A stretch of DNA of 23,837 nt from a virus, in the IMG/VR virus record IMGVR_UViG_3300018067_000027, positions 1 to 23,837 of that record, one strand, 5' to 3'. Positions 10,875 through 18,665 of the stretch are shown one piece after another. Position 1 is the first letter of the stretch. Every line of letters starts with the position of its first letter. A program made the translations under genes and the position numbers. Below the pieces are notes generated by a model. The model had not been told where the DNA came from. It ran no database searches and saw only the letters and a program-made list of their open reading frames with translations.

Positions 10875-13669
10875 CGCATCCCGTGGATGATGTAGGCCAC
10901 CATGGCGTCTTGGCCACCACCGGGAAGATCGAGCACATCCCCGGCGTTGAACGAACGGTTGGTGACACCGGGGACCGGCTGTCTGGTCAGCGGGTTGTAG
11001 GCCGTGACATTATACAGGTTGTAGCTGGCCCTGAGCGCCACGTGGCCTCGGACGCCGCACGGCATCTGGATCACCCGGCCATCGCCTGCAAGGGCGCTGT
11101 ACGCCTTGTTGACCCCATCCCCGTGGTCCCCCTCCCAGTAGCCGTGCGGCTGGAAAGGAGCGACGGGATTGGGTGGCGTCCACTGCGTGTTGGCGACTTG
11201 CCAGTTCTCCACACCCTCTGGCAGCAGTTCATCGATCCCTCGGACGGCGTCCACGATGGCGTCGATGTTCCCGATCTCCCAGAAGTTGGCAGGCCGTGGC
11301 CCTGCGGTGGGATGCGCCTTGCCGTCGCCGTAAACCCCCGTGCCCGTGTGGAGCACCCAGCCAGCCCCGGAGCACATGACCCCTACCGCCCGCATCATCG
11401 CCAACTGGAGGGGATTGTCGTTCGTTTTGACGCTACTCGCGGGGCCAGCAGGTTCATTGTCCCAGACCACGAAGGGCTTGTAGTCCTTGAAGTCGTAGCC
11501 CTGCCGCACCTGACGCCACTTGTAGTCGCCGTCTCCCCTATCGGGGTGGGCGGTGAAGCCTTGCAGGCCGCTCGACCGGGCGGCGGCGAGAAGATCCTCG
11601 GTGTTGCCGGGTGACGACAGGCACACGATGTTCGGGCAGCGGGCCTTGACCTCTGCGGCCATACGCCGCATCGTCTCGATGGACGGCCCTCCGAGATCGG
11701 CCTCATTGGCCATCTCGAAATCCATCACCATGTGCTGCTGCCCATGCTGTGCAATTGATTGCGAGACTTCACGGGCCAGCCAAATGGGATCCGTGGACGT
11801 GCCCTTGCCGATGAGTGTCAACTCGACACGCATCCCGGCGGCGTAGATGGCATCGACCACTTCGCGGAGCACGGTGCTCCAGTCGCTCCACTGCGGTTTG
11901 GTGGGATCGATGTCTCGGCCATCCCAGCCCACCTCGGTCAGGATGCGGAGGTAATCGAAGCCCTTCTCCGCCGCCCAGCGCAGGTTGGCGAGGAAGTGCT
12001 CCCGTTCGGACTTCCAGCCCTGCATGGCCCAGAAGAACGTCAGGCCCAGCGGATGGAACAGCCCGCCCTCGTCCTGCACCGCTCGTGCAGCGGGCACCAC
12101 GATGCCCGTGCGGGCCACACCTCCACCGGTCGTGGGCGCAGTCTTGGTGAACGTCTCCCACTCGCCTGCGGCGTCTCGATTGGCGAACACATCGTGACTC
12201 AGACGTTCAGCGGCCACGAACTTCCCGTTCCGCACCGACTTGAGGTGGATCTGGTTGGCCTCACCCTCGGTGACGACGTACTCCTCCCACGCGGAGCCGA
12301 TGCCCGGTCGGTCGGCCTTGAGCCGGGTGTCATCCTCGACGGCGGTGTAGCCCTCGTTCATCACCATGCCCACTGCGCCTTCTTCGCTGGGCACGAACTT
12401 CACGAGTGCCCTACGGCCCTCACCGTGGCGCACGAATGCCTCCCCGTCGAGGCTCAGATACGTGCCGTGGAAGGTCTTGAGCCAGAACTCGTCGCCCACA
12501 GGACCGGGATCAGGTCCGGGGCCGGGATCAGGACCGGGTCCGGGTCCGGGGTCTGGGGGGCCAATCACCGGGGGACAAGGCTTGATGGGGCGGGGCATGC
12601 CTGTGGAGGCGGTGCCCTTCGCGTTGGTGATCTCCGCGTACATGCTGCCGTCGCGAATATGCACCCGCGCCTTGTAGCCATGTTGCGGATTGTTCGTGTC
12701 TTCGAAGATGAACTCCCGGCCATCGAGGAGTTCGTTGAGGGTCCACTTCTGCACGTTGACGATGGGCTCTTTCACAGGCGGATCCTCCGGGCTGGGACCG
12801 GGGCCGGGTCCGGGGCCGGGGTCAGTGATGATGGCTGTGCGAATGTCTGAACGAGGCGCAGGACGCCAGAGGTTATCGCCCCATGGATCCCGTACGAAGT
12901 TGCGGGTCACGTCGTAGTCGCGGACCCACACGTCGCCGGGTTGCTCCCCCTCCCCTCGGGCCATGGCCAGCCGGATGATGTCCGGGGAGAGCGCCCGCAG
13001 GGTGTGCCATGCGTTACCTGTGGTGACCACGTAGCCCACGAAGGAGTCGAAGGGGTGGAACACCAGCCCGTAGGTGCCGTTGTAGTAGGCTCCCCACCAT
13101 GTGCCTCCGGCATGGGCGGCTTCGAAGCGCCACACACCACCCTCGGGCGCGTAGTGCGGCTGGGGGATATCGTTGACCGCCACCACCTGACCGGCGTAGG
13201 TCGTCATCATCGCCCGCCGACCACCCAGTAGCTGCACCCACTGCGGAGAGCCACCGGTCAACTGCCAATCCTCGCCGTTCAACTCACGGACGTGGGTGGG
13301 ACCGTTGCTCTGGTAGTCAGGCTTGTAACAGATGGCCGCGAGTGGACCCATGGCCAGCAGGCCCGCATCAGGCAGACGAAGCCCTGTGGTGGAGTGGAGC
13401 CCTCGGTCAGGGTAGCTCGTAGCTTGGAACCACGTCAGATGACCGCCACCCGCGTAGCCCTGATTGCCGAAGGCGTCCCCGACGCTCACGCTCACCCCGG
13501 TCGTGATGTCATAGAGGCGGGGGAGCCCATCCGGGCCTGCCAGATAGCCGACGCGATCCTCGTCTACCCAACCGCACACGGCTCCTGCTGAAAAGGGCAC
13601 GTTGTTGACGGACGCTTGTCCACCACCGACTCCGTGGCAGACATCACCTCGACCGTTCAGATAGGGCAT
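10871..13669 (-). CDS. Tailspike/tail-fibre-like multidomain glycosidase
   Basis: 932 aa. Residues 1-275 are beta-rich with repeated W/G strands (propeller-like). A Pro-Gly linker (about 281-296) leads to a small domain, then a second P-G-P linker (about 370-392). Residues about 393-500 look like a fascin-type beta-trefoil (FHGTYLSLDGE..., RNGKFVAAE). From about 525 a TIM-barrel clan GH-A-like domain shows MDFEMANEAD (acid/base E656) and VWDNEPAG (nucleophile E739), then a C-terminal beta domain. This suits adsorption and degradation of host surface polysaccharide. ATG 13669 has GGAG 6 bases upstream. No structural neighbours confirm virion location, so a secreted glycanase is the alternative. 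Confidence 0.78.
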   Translation of the reverse strand: MPYLNGRGDVCHGVGGGQASVNNVPFSAGAVCGWVDEDRVGYLAGPDGLPRLYDITTGVSVSVGDAFGNQGYAGGGHLTWFQATSYPDRGLHSTTGLRLPDAGLLAMGPLAAICYKPDYQSNGPTHVRELNGEDWQLTGGSPQWVQLLGGRRAMMTTYAGQVVAVNDIPQPHYAPEGGVWRFEAAHAGGTWWGAYYNGTYGLVFHPFDSFVGYVVTTGNAWHTLRALSPDIIRLAMARGEGEQPGDVWVRDYDVTRNFVRDPWGDNLWRPAPRSDIRTAIITDPGPGPGPGPSPEDPPVKEPIVNVQKWTLNELLDGREFIFEDTNNPQHGYKARVHIRDGSMYAEITNAKGTASTGMPRPIKPCPPVIGPPDPGPGPGPDPGPGPDPGPVGDEFWLKTFHGTYLSLDGEAFVRHGEGRRALVKFVPSEEGAVGMVMNEGYTAVEDDTRLKADRPGIGSAWEEYVVTEGEANQIHLKSVRNGKFVAAERLSHDVFANRDAAGEWETFTKTAPTTGGGVARTGIVVPAARAVQDEGGLFHPLGLTFFWAMQGWKSEREHFLANLRWAAEKGFDYLRILTEVGWDGRDIDPTKPQWSDWSTVLREVVDAIYAAGMRVELTLIGKGTSTDPIWLAREVSQSIAQHGQQHMVMDFEMANEADLGGPSIETMRRMAAEVKARCPNIVCLSSPGNTEDLLAAARSSGLQGFTAHPDRGDGDYKWRQVRQGYDFKDYKPFVVWDNEPAGPASSVKTNDNPLQLAMMRAVGVMCSGAGWVLHTGTGVYGDGKAHPTAGPRPANFWEIGNIDAIVDAVRGIDELLPEGVENWQVANTQWTPPNPVAPFQPHGYWEGDHGDGVNKAYSALAGDGRVIQMPCGVRGHVALRASYNLYNVTAYNPLTRQPVPGVTNRSFNAGDVLDLPGGGQDAMVAYIIHGMR
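12490..12830 (-). repeat. Low-complexity Pro-Gly linker DNA (two tracts)
   Basis: Tracts at about 12500-12555 and 12795-12825 are made of repeated GGTCCGGGGCCGGG-like units encoding PGPGP linkers between domains of the tailspike-like protein. Confidence 0.7.
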
Positions 13670-13695
13670 GGCGCTCCGTTGAGGAAAGTCTGATC

Positions 13696-13830
13696 CTACT
13701 GCACTGGTGCAACTGAGTGCAAGGGGCACAACCAGTATCGTTCACCGGCAAGGATGATCTCCGTCCACCCACGTGCCAACACCACCTTGCGGGGGGCGAA
13801 GATCTCTCGGGTGCAATGCAGGCACTGCAT
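13696..13830 (-). CDS. Small zinc-knuckle protein (44 aa)
   Basis: MQCLHCTREIFAPRKVVLAR, ending with YWLCPLHSVAPVQ: a CLHC...CPLH metal-binding pattern. ATG 13830 has a GAGG leader. Operator-like site 4 lies in its final codons. It follows a terminator, so its transcription source is unclear (read-through or a weak promoter). Confidence 0.6.
   Translation of the reverse strand: MQCLHCTREIFAPRKVVLARGWTEIILAGERYWLCPLHSVAPVQ
13708..13721 (-). promoter_or_regulatory. Operator-like palindrome, site 4, with overlapping second palindrome
   Basis: Minus strand TGCACTCAGTTGCA; its last TGCA continues as TGCACCAGTGCA (13699-13711), giving two overlapping dyads about 40 bp before the tailspike-like start. 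Confidence 0.5.
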
Positions 13831-13859
13831 GGTGATGAGCCTCAGCATACACAAAATGA

Positions 13860-13881
13860 GGGGAGGGTTTGGCCCCTCCCC
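13860..13881 (-). terminator. Rho-independent-type terminator
   Basis: GGGGAGGG (13860-13867) and CCCTCCCC (13874-13881) form an 8-bp GC stem with a 6-nt loop. On the minus strand a T-containing run (TCATTTTG) follows. It ends the 13890-14132 transcript. Confidence 0.75.
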
Positions 13882-13889
13882 CTGTTGGC

Positions 13890-14132
13890 TCACTGCGCCG
13901 GGACGCTTACCGGCACGCACTGCTCACACTCGCAGACCTGAATGTTGCGGTAGCACCGGAGCGCATCCCGCACGGTCCACTCATGCACGTCGTGTGCGCC
14001 TCGTGGGTCTGCCGTGAATCCCGTCTCCAGCCAGATCCAGATCCCGTCCTCGCCCTCATCGAAGACCTCCGTCACGCGGGGGTCATCGTTGACGACATCC
14101 AGCGACTTGAAGCGCGTCTTGTTCTTGGCCAT
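13890..14132 (-). CDS. Small acidic phage protein with CECEQC end (80 aa)
   Basis: MAKNKTRFKSLDVVNDDPRV, then acidic 'FDEGEDGIWIWLETGF' and a Cys cluster near the C-terminus (RNIQVCECEQCVPV). ATG 14132 follows AGGAG. It is monocistronic between promoter 14188-14217 and terminator 13860-13881. The 5' leader contains a GAGAGG/CCTCTC hairpin. Unknown function. Confidence 0.7.
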   Translation of the reverse strand: MAKNKTRFKSLDVVNDDPRVTEVFDEGEDGIWIWLETGFTADPRGAHDVHEWTVRDALRCYRNIQVCECEQCVPVSVPAQ

Positions 14133-14187
14133 GCGAACTCCTGTCTGAGAGGTACACTCCATTGCGGCCTCTCTCAACGCTACACCC

Positions 14188-14217
14188 ATTATCTCATACC
14201 ACGATAGGGTTTGTCAA
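14188..14217 (-). promoter_or_regulatory. Promoter TTGACA-18-GATAAT (divergent pair, minus)
   Basis: -35 at 14217-14212, -10 GATAAT at 14193-14188. Back-to-back with the plus promoter; the two -35 boxes are 22 bp apart. Confidence 0.78.
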
Positions 14218-14239
14218 CACCTTTGTTTCCAGAGGAGAC

Positions 14240-14267
14240 TTGACAAACGTATCTGTGGTGTGATACC
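14240..14267 (+). promoter_or_regulatory. Promoter TTGACA-16-GATACC (divergent pair, plus)
   Basis: -35 at 14240-14245 and -10 GATACC at 14262-14267 precede the only plus-strand gene. Confidence 0.65.
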
Positions 14268-14291
14268 ATGACTGTGCATGGAGGATTGCCT

Positions 14292-14648
14292 ATGGCGTTG
14301 AAGTTCGTGAAGGCGGCACCCAAGGCCGCACCGAAAAAGCGTGTCGTGAAGCGGGGGCTGTTAGCTGCGGCCCGCACGCCTGCCAAGAAGGTCGTCATAC
14401 AGGAGTATGCGGCTATCGATCAGTTTGGAGAGTTGCCTGCGCGGAAGAAGGCGGCAGCGAAGCGGGCCTTTGATCTCGGGCATGACCTCATGCCATGGCA
14501 CCGCCGCACCAATGACCCTGCGGGGCGTTTCAATGCCTTCTGTGTGTCGTGTAACCGGGCTGCGGTGGTCTGCACAGAGGCTCCGGAGGGGATTCCTGAG
14601 AGCTACGGCCCTGCGCTCACCGAGTCATGCGGGAGCTTACCAGTATAA
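14292..14648 (+). CDS. Basic zinc-motif phage protein on the opposite strand (118 aa)
   Basis: Start ATG 14292 chosen because GGAGG lies 7 bases upstream. Residues 1-35 are Lys/Ala/Pro-rich and strongly basic (nucleic-acid-binding tail). The C-terminal half has GHDLMPWHRR, FCVSCNRAAVVC and a last ALTESC, a pattern of small phage zinc proteins. It is the only gene transcribed left to right here, from its own promoter, so it may be a separately timed regulator (inference). Confidence 0.78.
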   Translation: MALKFVKAAPKAAPKKRVVKRGLLAAARTPAKKVVIQEYAAIDQFGELPARKKAAAKRAFDLGHDLMPWHRRTNDPAGRFNAFCVSCNRAAVVCTEAPEGIPESYGPALTESCGSLPV

Positions 14649-14712
14649 CGATCAGGATGACCAGTGACAGCAGCCCGTAGACCAGCAACAGTGTCTGGGC
14701 TACGGGCGGCAT
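14617..14712 (-). CDS. Tiny membrane protein (31 aa)
   Basis: MPPVAQTLLLVYGLLSLVIL then IVILVSSRMTR: one transmembrane helix. It follows the PEP-CTERM gene by 16 bp with AGGA upstream. Its 3' end overlaps the end of the convergent plus-strand gene by 32 bp. An imperfect 12-bp hairpin lies at 14673-14707. Could assist export or sorting of the PEP-CTERM product (speculative). Confidence 0.45.
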   Translation of the reverse strand: MPPVAQTLLLVYGLLSLVILIVILVSSRMTR

Positions 14713-14728
14713 GTTCTCTGGTCCTACC

Positions 14729-15370
14729 TTACGCGGCTACCCGACGACGGAGCCGACGTCCCACCCCCAACAGGCCCATGCCCATCAGGGCGAGGCTGGC
14801 CGGTTCAGGCACTGCCGCATCCGTCGCGGAGAAGCTGAACGCGCTTCCCGTGTTCGTGAGGGAAATCGTAAAGATACCCGGTGTGTTGTCGAACCCGGCG
14901 ATGTGAAACAGCCCGGTCCCCTTCAGCACCAGCGCATCCACGCTGCTGAACGGCTTGAGGACCGACAGCATATCGAACGTCGCTCCGCCCGCCGACGTCT
15001 GCCACGCCGCAATAGGCACGCCCTGATACACCCCGCACGAACCGGGGACGAAGCAGAAGTCCTTGATGGTCCCCGCCCCGACGATCCCGGCAAACACGCC
15101 CGTGCCTCCGTCAATGCTCATCGGACCCGCCACGTTCGGCGTGGGCGCACCCGTGCTGGTGAAGTCGAGCGCCACCGCTTGGTCGAGCGTCGTCTGGACA
15201 CCCGCACCCGTCACCCCAAAGACGCAATCAGCACCCGGACACACCAGCAGTGACTGCGAGAGCGTGACGGACCCCGTGATCGGGACCGCCGATGCCTGCG
15301 CGGCCATCACCACGAACAGTGCGAGACTCAGAAACCCTACAAAAACACTGCGCTTCACGTTGCTGCTCAT
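14729..15370 (-). CDS. Exported PEP-CTERM sorting-domain protein
   Basis: 213 aa. A signal peptide (residues 1-28, cleavage after AQASA) is followed by a beta-rich secreted domain with two Cys pairs. The C-terminus is VPEPASLALMGMGLLGVGRR plus RLRRR: the PEP motif, a hydrophobic span and an Arg cluster. That tripartite tail is the PEP-CTERM signal cut by exosortases in Gram-negative bacteria that make extracellular polysaccharide. No exosortase is seen here, so sorting would need the host. ATG 15370 has GGGGG upstream and a near-perfect promoter at 15412-15440. Likely an accessory 'moron' gene taken from a host. Confidence 0.88.
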   Translation of the reverse strand: MSSNVKRSVFVGFLSLALFVVMAAQASAVPITGSVTLSQSLLVCPGADCVFGVTGAGVQTTLDQAVALDFTSTGAPTPNVAGPMSIDGGTGVFAGIVGAGTIKDFCFVPGSCGVYQGVPIAAWQTSAGGATFDMLSVLKPFSSVDALVLKGTGLFHIAGFDNTPGIFTISLTNTGSAFSFSATDAAVPEPASLALMGMGLLGVGRRLRRRVAA

Positions 15371-15411
15371 CGTTCCCCCTGACTGAACAAACCCAATCCT
15401 GACCCCGCGTG

Positions 15412-15440
15412 ACTATATCGTTACACGTCTACTTTGTCAA
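15412..15440 (-). promoter_or_regulatory. Strong promoter TTGACA-17-TATAGT with a second upstream -35
   Basis: -35 at 15440-15435, -10 TATAGT at 15417-15412. Another TTGACA at 15464-15459 lies just after the terL stop, in a locally AT-rich stretch. Confidence 0.85.
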
Positions 15441-15465
15441 TGCCTACTTTACTTAATTTGTCAAG

Positions 15466-17439
15466 TTAAAAACTAGACGCCGACTGATAATCTGGTTCGG
15501 CTTCTGGCGTCTTCAGCTTGTCCACGCTGGCATAGACACTCTGCGGGATCATCAGCACGGGGATACGGTAGAGCCCCCATAGCTCTCGACGCATGGTCAA
15601 CCCATGCACCACGCCTGCCAGTGCATCTGAGAGATCCTTGCTCCCTCCGGGGGGATGGTCCACGCGGCCCGTCTTGGCATCCTTCTCCAGCATGAGAATC
15701 TCTTTGTGGAGCTTCGGCTGCACGGGGATGTTCAAACGCCCCTCATACATGGCTGTCTTACAGAAGTCATAGGGGCGGCACGGCACATCGTCCATGCTCT
15801 GGTGCCCGGTAATCAACCCCTGCTGCCGGAGGATCTGCTGACTGTCCGACGACTGGAACTGGTCGAACGTCACCCACACGATGTTCAGGCCCATCTTCTT
15901 CAGGGCCACAATGACCTCACGGATCTTGCCCAGCAGGATTTCACAATTCTTCGGGGGACGGACCTCTAACACCCCATCAATCCACACCTCGGGCATGTAG
16001 GCGGGTTGCTGGGGATCGCTGGACACGGATTTGAACCCGCTCACGGTCCCGATGGCGAGTCCAGCCGAATCCCCACTCAGGGCCAAGTCGCAATGGGCGA
16101 ACCTCGGCACATCGGGATTCCAGAAATTGCGCCTTAGGAGGGTGAGCCGCTGCTCCACGAAGTCCACCACCGGCTGACTGAAAATGGACTCCCGGTATTT
16201 GAACGCCGCATGGACCTTATCCACCTCCAAAAAGAAGGGATGACGGGCGATGGTGGAAATACCGGCGATCTCACGCAGGGCGTTGATGACGTCCTTTTCG
16301 AACTCCAGCCGGAACTCCTCGGGGACACTCACCACCATCTCCCGGTCCTGATCGGAGACAGTGTCCTCCGCCTGAAGAATGCGCGGCTTACGCGTCATGT
16401 CCCCGGCGAACACGTTGAACCAGCCTTGGTTCCCGAAGTCATCGGGCTTGATGTCCCACACCCGCCGGTCATACACGAAGATGCGAGGGTCTTTCTCGGC
16501 CTCCTTCACCTTCTGGTCGGTGAACTGGCCGGGGTACTTCTTGGACGACACGAGGCAGAGGATGCCGGGGAGCTTGCCATTCTCCATGAAGCGGCTCTTC
16601 CGGCGGCGGGCGATGGAGTTGTACAGGAGGATGGCTTGGTCGTAGGTGCCCTTATCGACGGCGACTCTGGACTTCTCCACCACCGCCATGTAGTTCAACT
16701 CGTCTATGAGGCCACCCATGACGTTCTGGCCGATGGCAGCGGTTTCGTTACCGGCCACGGGGATGACCTCTACCCGGTTCTGGAACACCAGCTTGCTCTG
16801 CAACTGCCGGTCGAAGGGGTAATGCTTCAGGAAGTAGGGGCTTCCTGCAATCATGTGCCGAAAGCGTTGGTAATCCACCCCTTGGGCCAGTTTGAGGGTC
16901 ATGCTCTGGAAGATGAGCAGAATCTCGGAGGACGGGTCCAGATTGAACTGCTTGTGCGGGCTCCGCATGCACGACAGGAGATAGAGTTGGTAGGCGTTCG
17001 TATAGAGGGCGAGGGTGGTCTTCCCTGAGCCGATGCCTCCCGTCATGATGGCTTCGACGTACGTCCCCTTGTTCAGTTCTTCGGCGGCTTCTAAGACACC
17101 GGGATAGATCTCCTTCTCCTTATTCAGGTAGTGGGGAGAGCAGATGAACTCATGGATGCCGACAGGTTTCCACTGATATTGGCTCCAGTCGTCAAGGGCG
17201 GTGGAGTGCTGACCGGTGAGCTTGGCCTCTGTCTCGATGACCACGTTGGCGTAGTACATCGCTCGTTCGCGAAGGTTGTGGATCTTCTGACCGGAGAGCC
17301 AGACCTCGTTGGCTTCTTTGCCTCCGAGAAACTGCCGAAAGTACTCACGAGCACGCTCATTGACCGCATCCAGCTTCTCTGGACGCGCTCCATGGTGCTC
17401 CTTGAAATTATTCGTTCGACCACGACTGAAGACTAGCAT
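15466..17439 (-). CDS. terL: Terminase large subunit (TerL)
   Basis: 657 aa, the packaging motor that cuts and pumps phage DNA into the prohead. Walker A GGIGSGKT (134-141), Walker B GGLIDELNY (D246/E247) and coupling motif near CLVSSK (295-300) make the ATPase. The RNase H-like nuclease has acidic residues D451 (HCDLALSGDSAG), D526 (VTFDQFQ) and D605 (SKDLSDALAG). Length is on the long side of normal. ATG 17439 has no good SD, so the exact start is uncertain. Genes at 17679-18287 and 17447-17653 directly precede it. Confidence 0.95.
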   Translation of the reverse strand: MLVFSRGRTNNFKEHHGARPEKLDAVNERAREYFRQFLGGKEANEVWLSGQKIHNLRERAMYYANVVIETEAKLTGQHSTALDDWSQYQWKPVGIHEFICSPHYLNKEKEIYPGVLEAAEELNKGTYVEAIMTGGIGSGKTTLALYTNAYQLYLLSCMRSPHKQFNLDPSSEILLIFQSMTLKLAQGVDYQRFRHMIAGSPYFLKHYPFDRQLQSKLVFQNRVEVIPVAGNETAAIGQNVMGGLIDELNYMAVVEKSRVAVDKGTYDQAILLYNSIARRRKSRFMENGKLPGILCLVSSKKYPGQFTDQKVKEAEKDPRIFVYDRRVWDIKPDDFGNQGWFNVFAGDMTRKPRILQAEDTVSDQDREMVVSVPEEFRLEFEKDVINALREIAGISTIARHPFFLEVDKVHAAFKYRESIFSQPVVDFVEQRLTLLRRNFWNPDVPRFAHCDLALSGDSAGLAIGTVSGFKSVSSDPQQPAYMPEVWIDGVLEVRPPKNCEILLGKIREVIVALKKMGLNIVWVTFDQFQSSDSQQILRQQGLITGHQSMDDVPCRPYDFCKTAMYEGRLNIPVQPKLHKEILMLEKDAKTGRVDHPPGGSKDLSDALAGVVHGLTMRRELWGLYRIPVLMIPQSVYASVDKLKTPEAEPDYQSASSF

Positions 17440-17446
17440 GGGGACG

Positions 17447-17653
17447 TCACGCAGAGGGGAGAGGCTGAAGGGGTGTCTCCACGGTGGCTCCCTCGACCTC
17501 CTCTAGACGGCAGAACCAGCACTGGTAGCGACGGAGGGTATCGAGTACGACGACGGCGGGCGTATGGGCTGTCGCTCCCGGTTCCCAGCGGCTGACGGCT
17601 TGGGCAATCGCCTCTGCGAGTTGGAGGGTGGTTGGGGGGTAAAACGTCAGCAT
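17447..17653 (-). CDS. Small protein upstream of terL (68 aa)
   Basis: MLTFYPPTTLQLAEAIAQAV, 'LDTLRRYQCWFCRLEEVEG'. A CWFC pair may bind metal. SD is weak. It lies 7 bp before terL. Family not recognised; possibly packaging-associated by position only. Confidence 0.55.
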   Translation of the reverse strand: MLTFYPPTTLQLAEAIAQAVSRWEPGATAHTPAVVVLDTLRRYQCWFCRLEEVEGATVETPLQPLPSA

Positions 17654-17678
17654 AACAGTCTACGATGAACGGATGAAG

Positions 17679-18287
17679 CTACTGAAGACGCGGGATTTTC
17701 CGGGCATCGAAGATGCGTTCGATGGTATTCACGGCTTCGAACACTTGCTTGTTCACACTGGTGCCATCAGGGAACGTCGTTGTTTGGCTGGCTCCTTTGA
17801 GGGTGGCCGTTGGGCCTTTGTACTCATCCAGCCCCAGTTCAAATCGGATCTTCTGGATGGACAGGAGCACTTTGTGATAGCCCTCGACGGCATCGTTGGT
17901 GCTCATGTACGTCTTCTTGTTCGCGAGGGCTTCATCCATCAGGGCGAACGACAGGGTACGCTGCTTCTCGGCCAGTTCCTCTAAACGATCAAGGGCTTTG
18001 ACCGACACGTGTTCCAGTCGCTTGATGCGCGGAGCGGCACCCTCTGCGATGCGCTTTGCGGCTCGGAGTCCAAAGGCTCCTTGCGTAGCGGCTTCGCGCA
18101 GGCGGAGCAGTTGCTGGGTGAGGGTCTTCTCGGCCACATCCTGAAAGAGTCCCCAGCCATCAGGGGGGTGAAGCTGGATAGTCCGGGCCAGAGCCATGGC
18201 GGGCTCTCCCCGTTGCAGAGCATTCAGGATCTGGGTGAAGCGTTCCTCACCCAACTTCTGGAGACGATCAAAGGGCGCGAGAGGCAT
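17679..18287 (-). CDS. Helical protein before terL, candidate small terminase or packaging factor
   Basis: 202 aa, almost all helical: FDRLQKLGEERFTQILNALQ, an Ala/Arg-rich centre, then 'EKQRTLSFALMDEALANKKTYM' and 'VLLSIQKIRFELGLDEYKG'. It lies two genes before terL, where TerS usually sits, and the length fits, but I see no clear HTH. Call is by position and architecture. ATG 18287 is 3 bp after the upstream stop. Confidence 0.6.
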   Translation of the reverse strand: MPLAPFDRLQKLGEERFTQILNALQRGEPAMALARTIQLHPPDGWGLFQDVAEKTLTQQLLRLREAATQGAFGLRAAKRIAEGAAPRIKRLEHVSVKALDRLEELAEKQRTLSFALMDEALANKKTYMSTNDAVEGYHKVLLSIQKIRFELGLDEYKGPTATLKGASQTTTFPDGTSVNKQVFEAVNTIERIFDARKIPRLQ

Positions 18288-18290
18288 GGG

Positions 18291-18404
18291 TCACTTCGGT
18301 GCTTGGACCTTCTCACCCGGACCCGGCTTATGGGTCTGGTCACCCTTGGTGGGTTTGAAGGTACCGGGATGCGTCGTCTTGGGTGTCGGCTGTTTCTTTC
18401 CCAT
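18291..18404 (-). CDS. Small basic Pro/Thr/Lys-rich protein (37 aa)
   Basis: MGKKQPTPKTTHPGTFKPTK..., disordered and positively charged with no Cys. A strong AAGGAGG precedes ATG 18404, and promoter 18432-18460 plus operator site 5 lie directly upstream, which supports a real short gene at the head of the TerS-like/TerL run. Function unknown. Confidence 0.68.
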   Translation of the reverse strand: MGKKQPTPKTTHPGTFKPTKGDQTHKPGPGEKVQAPK

Positions 18405-18418
18405 CAGATTCGCCTCCT

Positions 18419-18432
18419 TGCAATTGAGTGCA
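18419..18432 (-). promoter_or_regulatory. Operator-like palindrome, site 5
   Basis: Minus strand TGCACTCAATTGCA. It starts in the last base of the -10 and ends two bases before AAGGAGG would be complete, so a bound repressor would cover the transcription start. Confidence 0.65.
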
Positions 18433-18460
18433 GTCTATCAGATATGGAGCAAGGAGTCCA
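18432..18460 (-). promoter_or_regulatory. Promoter TGGACT-17-TAGACT
   Basis: -35 at 18460-18455, -10 at 18437-18432, with exact 17-bp spacing. It overlaps operator site 5 by one base and reads into the 37-aa, TerS-like and terL genes. Confidence 0.65.
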
Positions 18461-18479
18461 GATGTGGAGGATGTCGTTC

Positions 18480-18665
18480 CTATGGTGTAGACCGTGTGAG
18501 TGACCCTAGCCCATCCTTGAGGAGGGTCAGGGCGAACTCCTGTTTATCAATCCGCTCTTGGAGGAAGTCGATGAGCTTGGACGCGTCGTACTGGTCCTTG
18601 GGGGTGGCGGCTCCCTTGCTCAGGACGTTACGGAGGCGATCATGGTGCTCATGCTTGGGGAACAT
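18480..18665 (-). CDS. Small helical protein (61 aa)
   Basis: MFPKHEHHDRLRNVLSKGAA, 'YDASKLIDFLQERIDKQEFALTLLKDGL'. ATG overlaps the upstream stop (TGATG) and has GGAG. Unknown role. Confidence 0.65.
   Translation of the reverse strand: MFPKHEHHDRLRNVLSKGAATPKDQYDASKLIDFLQERIDKQEFALTLLKDGLGSLTRSTP

Noticed and set aside
11750-11763. TGCAATTGATTGCG inside the tailspike-like gene
   Set aside because: One-mismatch relative of the operator family but deep inside coding sequence and not near a start; probably chance.
11759-12850. 363-codon plus-strand open frame opposite the tailspike-like gene
   Set aside because: It mirrors a GC-rich gene with clear domains on the minus strand; no SD or recognisable motif.
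16210-17028. 272-codon plus-strand open frame opposite terL
   Set aside because: Antisense shadow of the terminase ATPase domain; repetitive Leu/Val/His composition and no SD.
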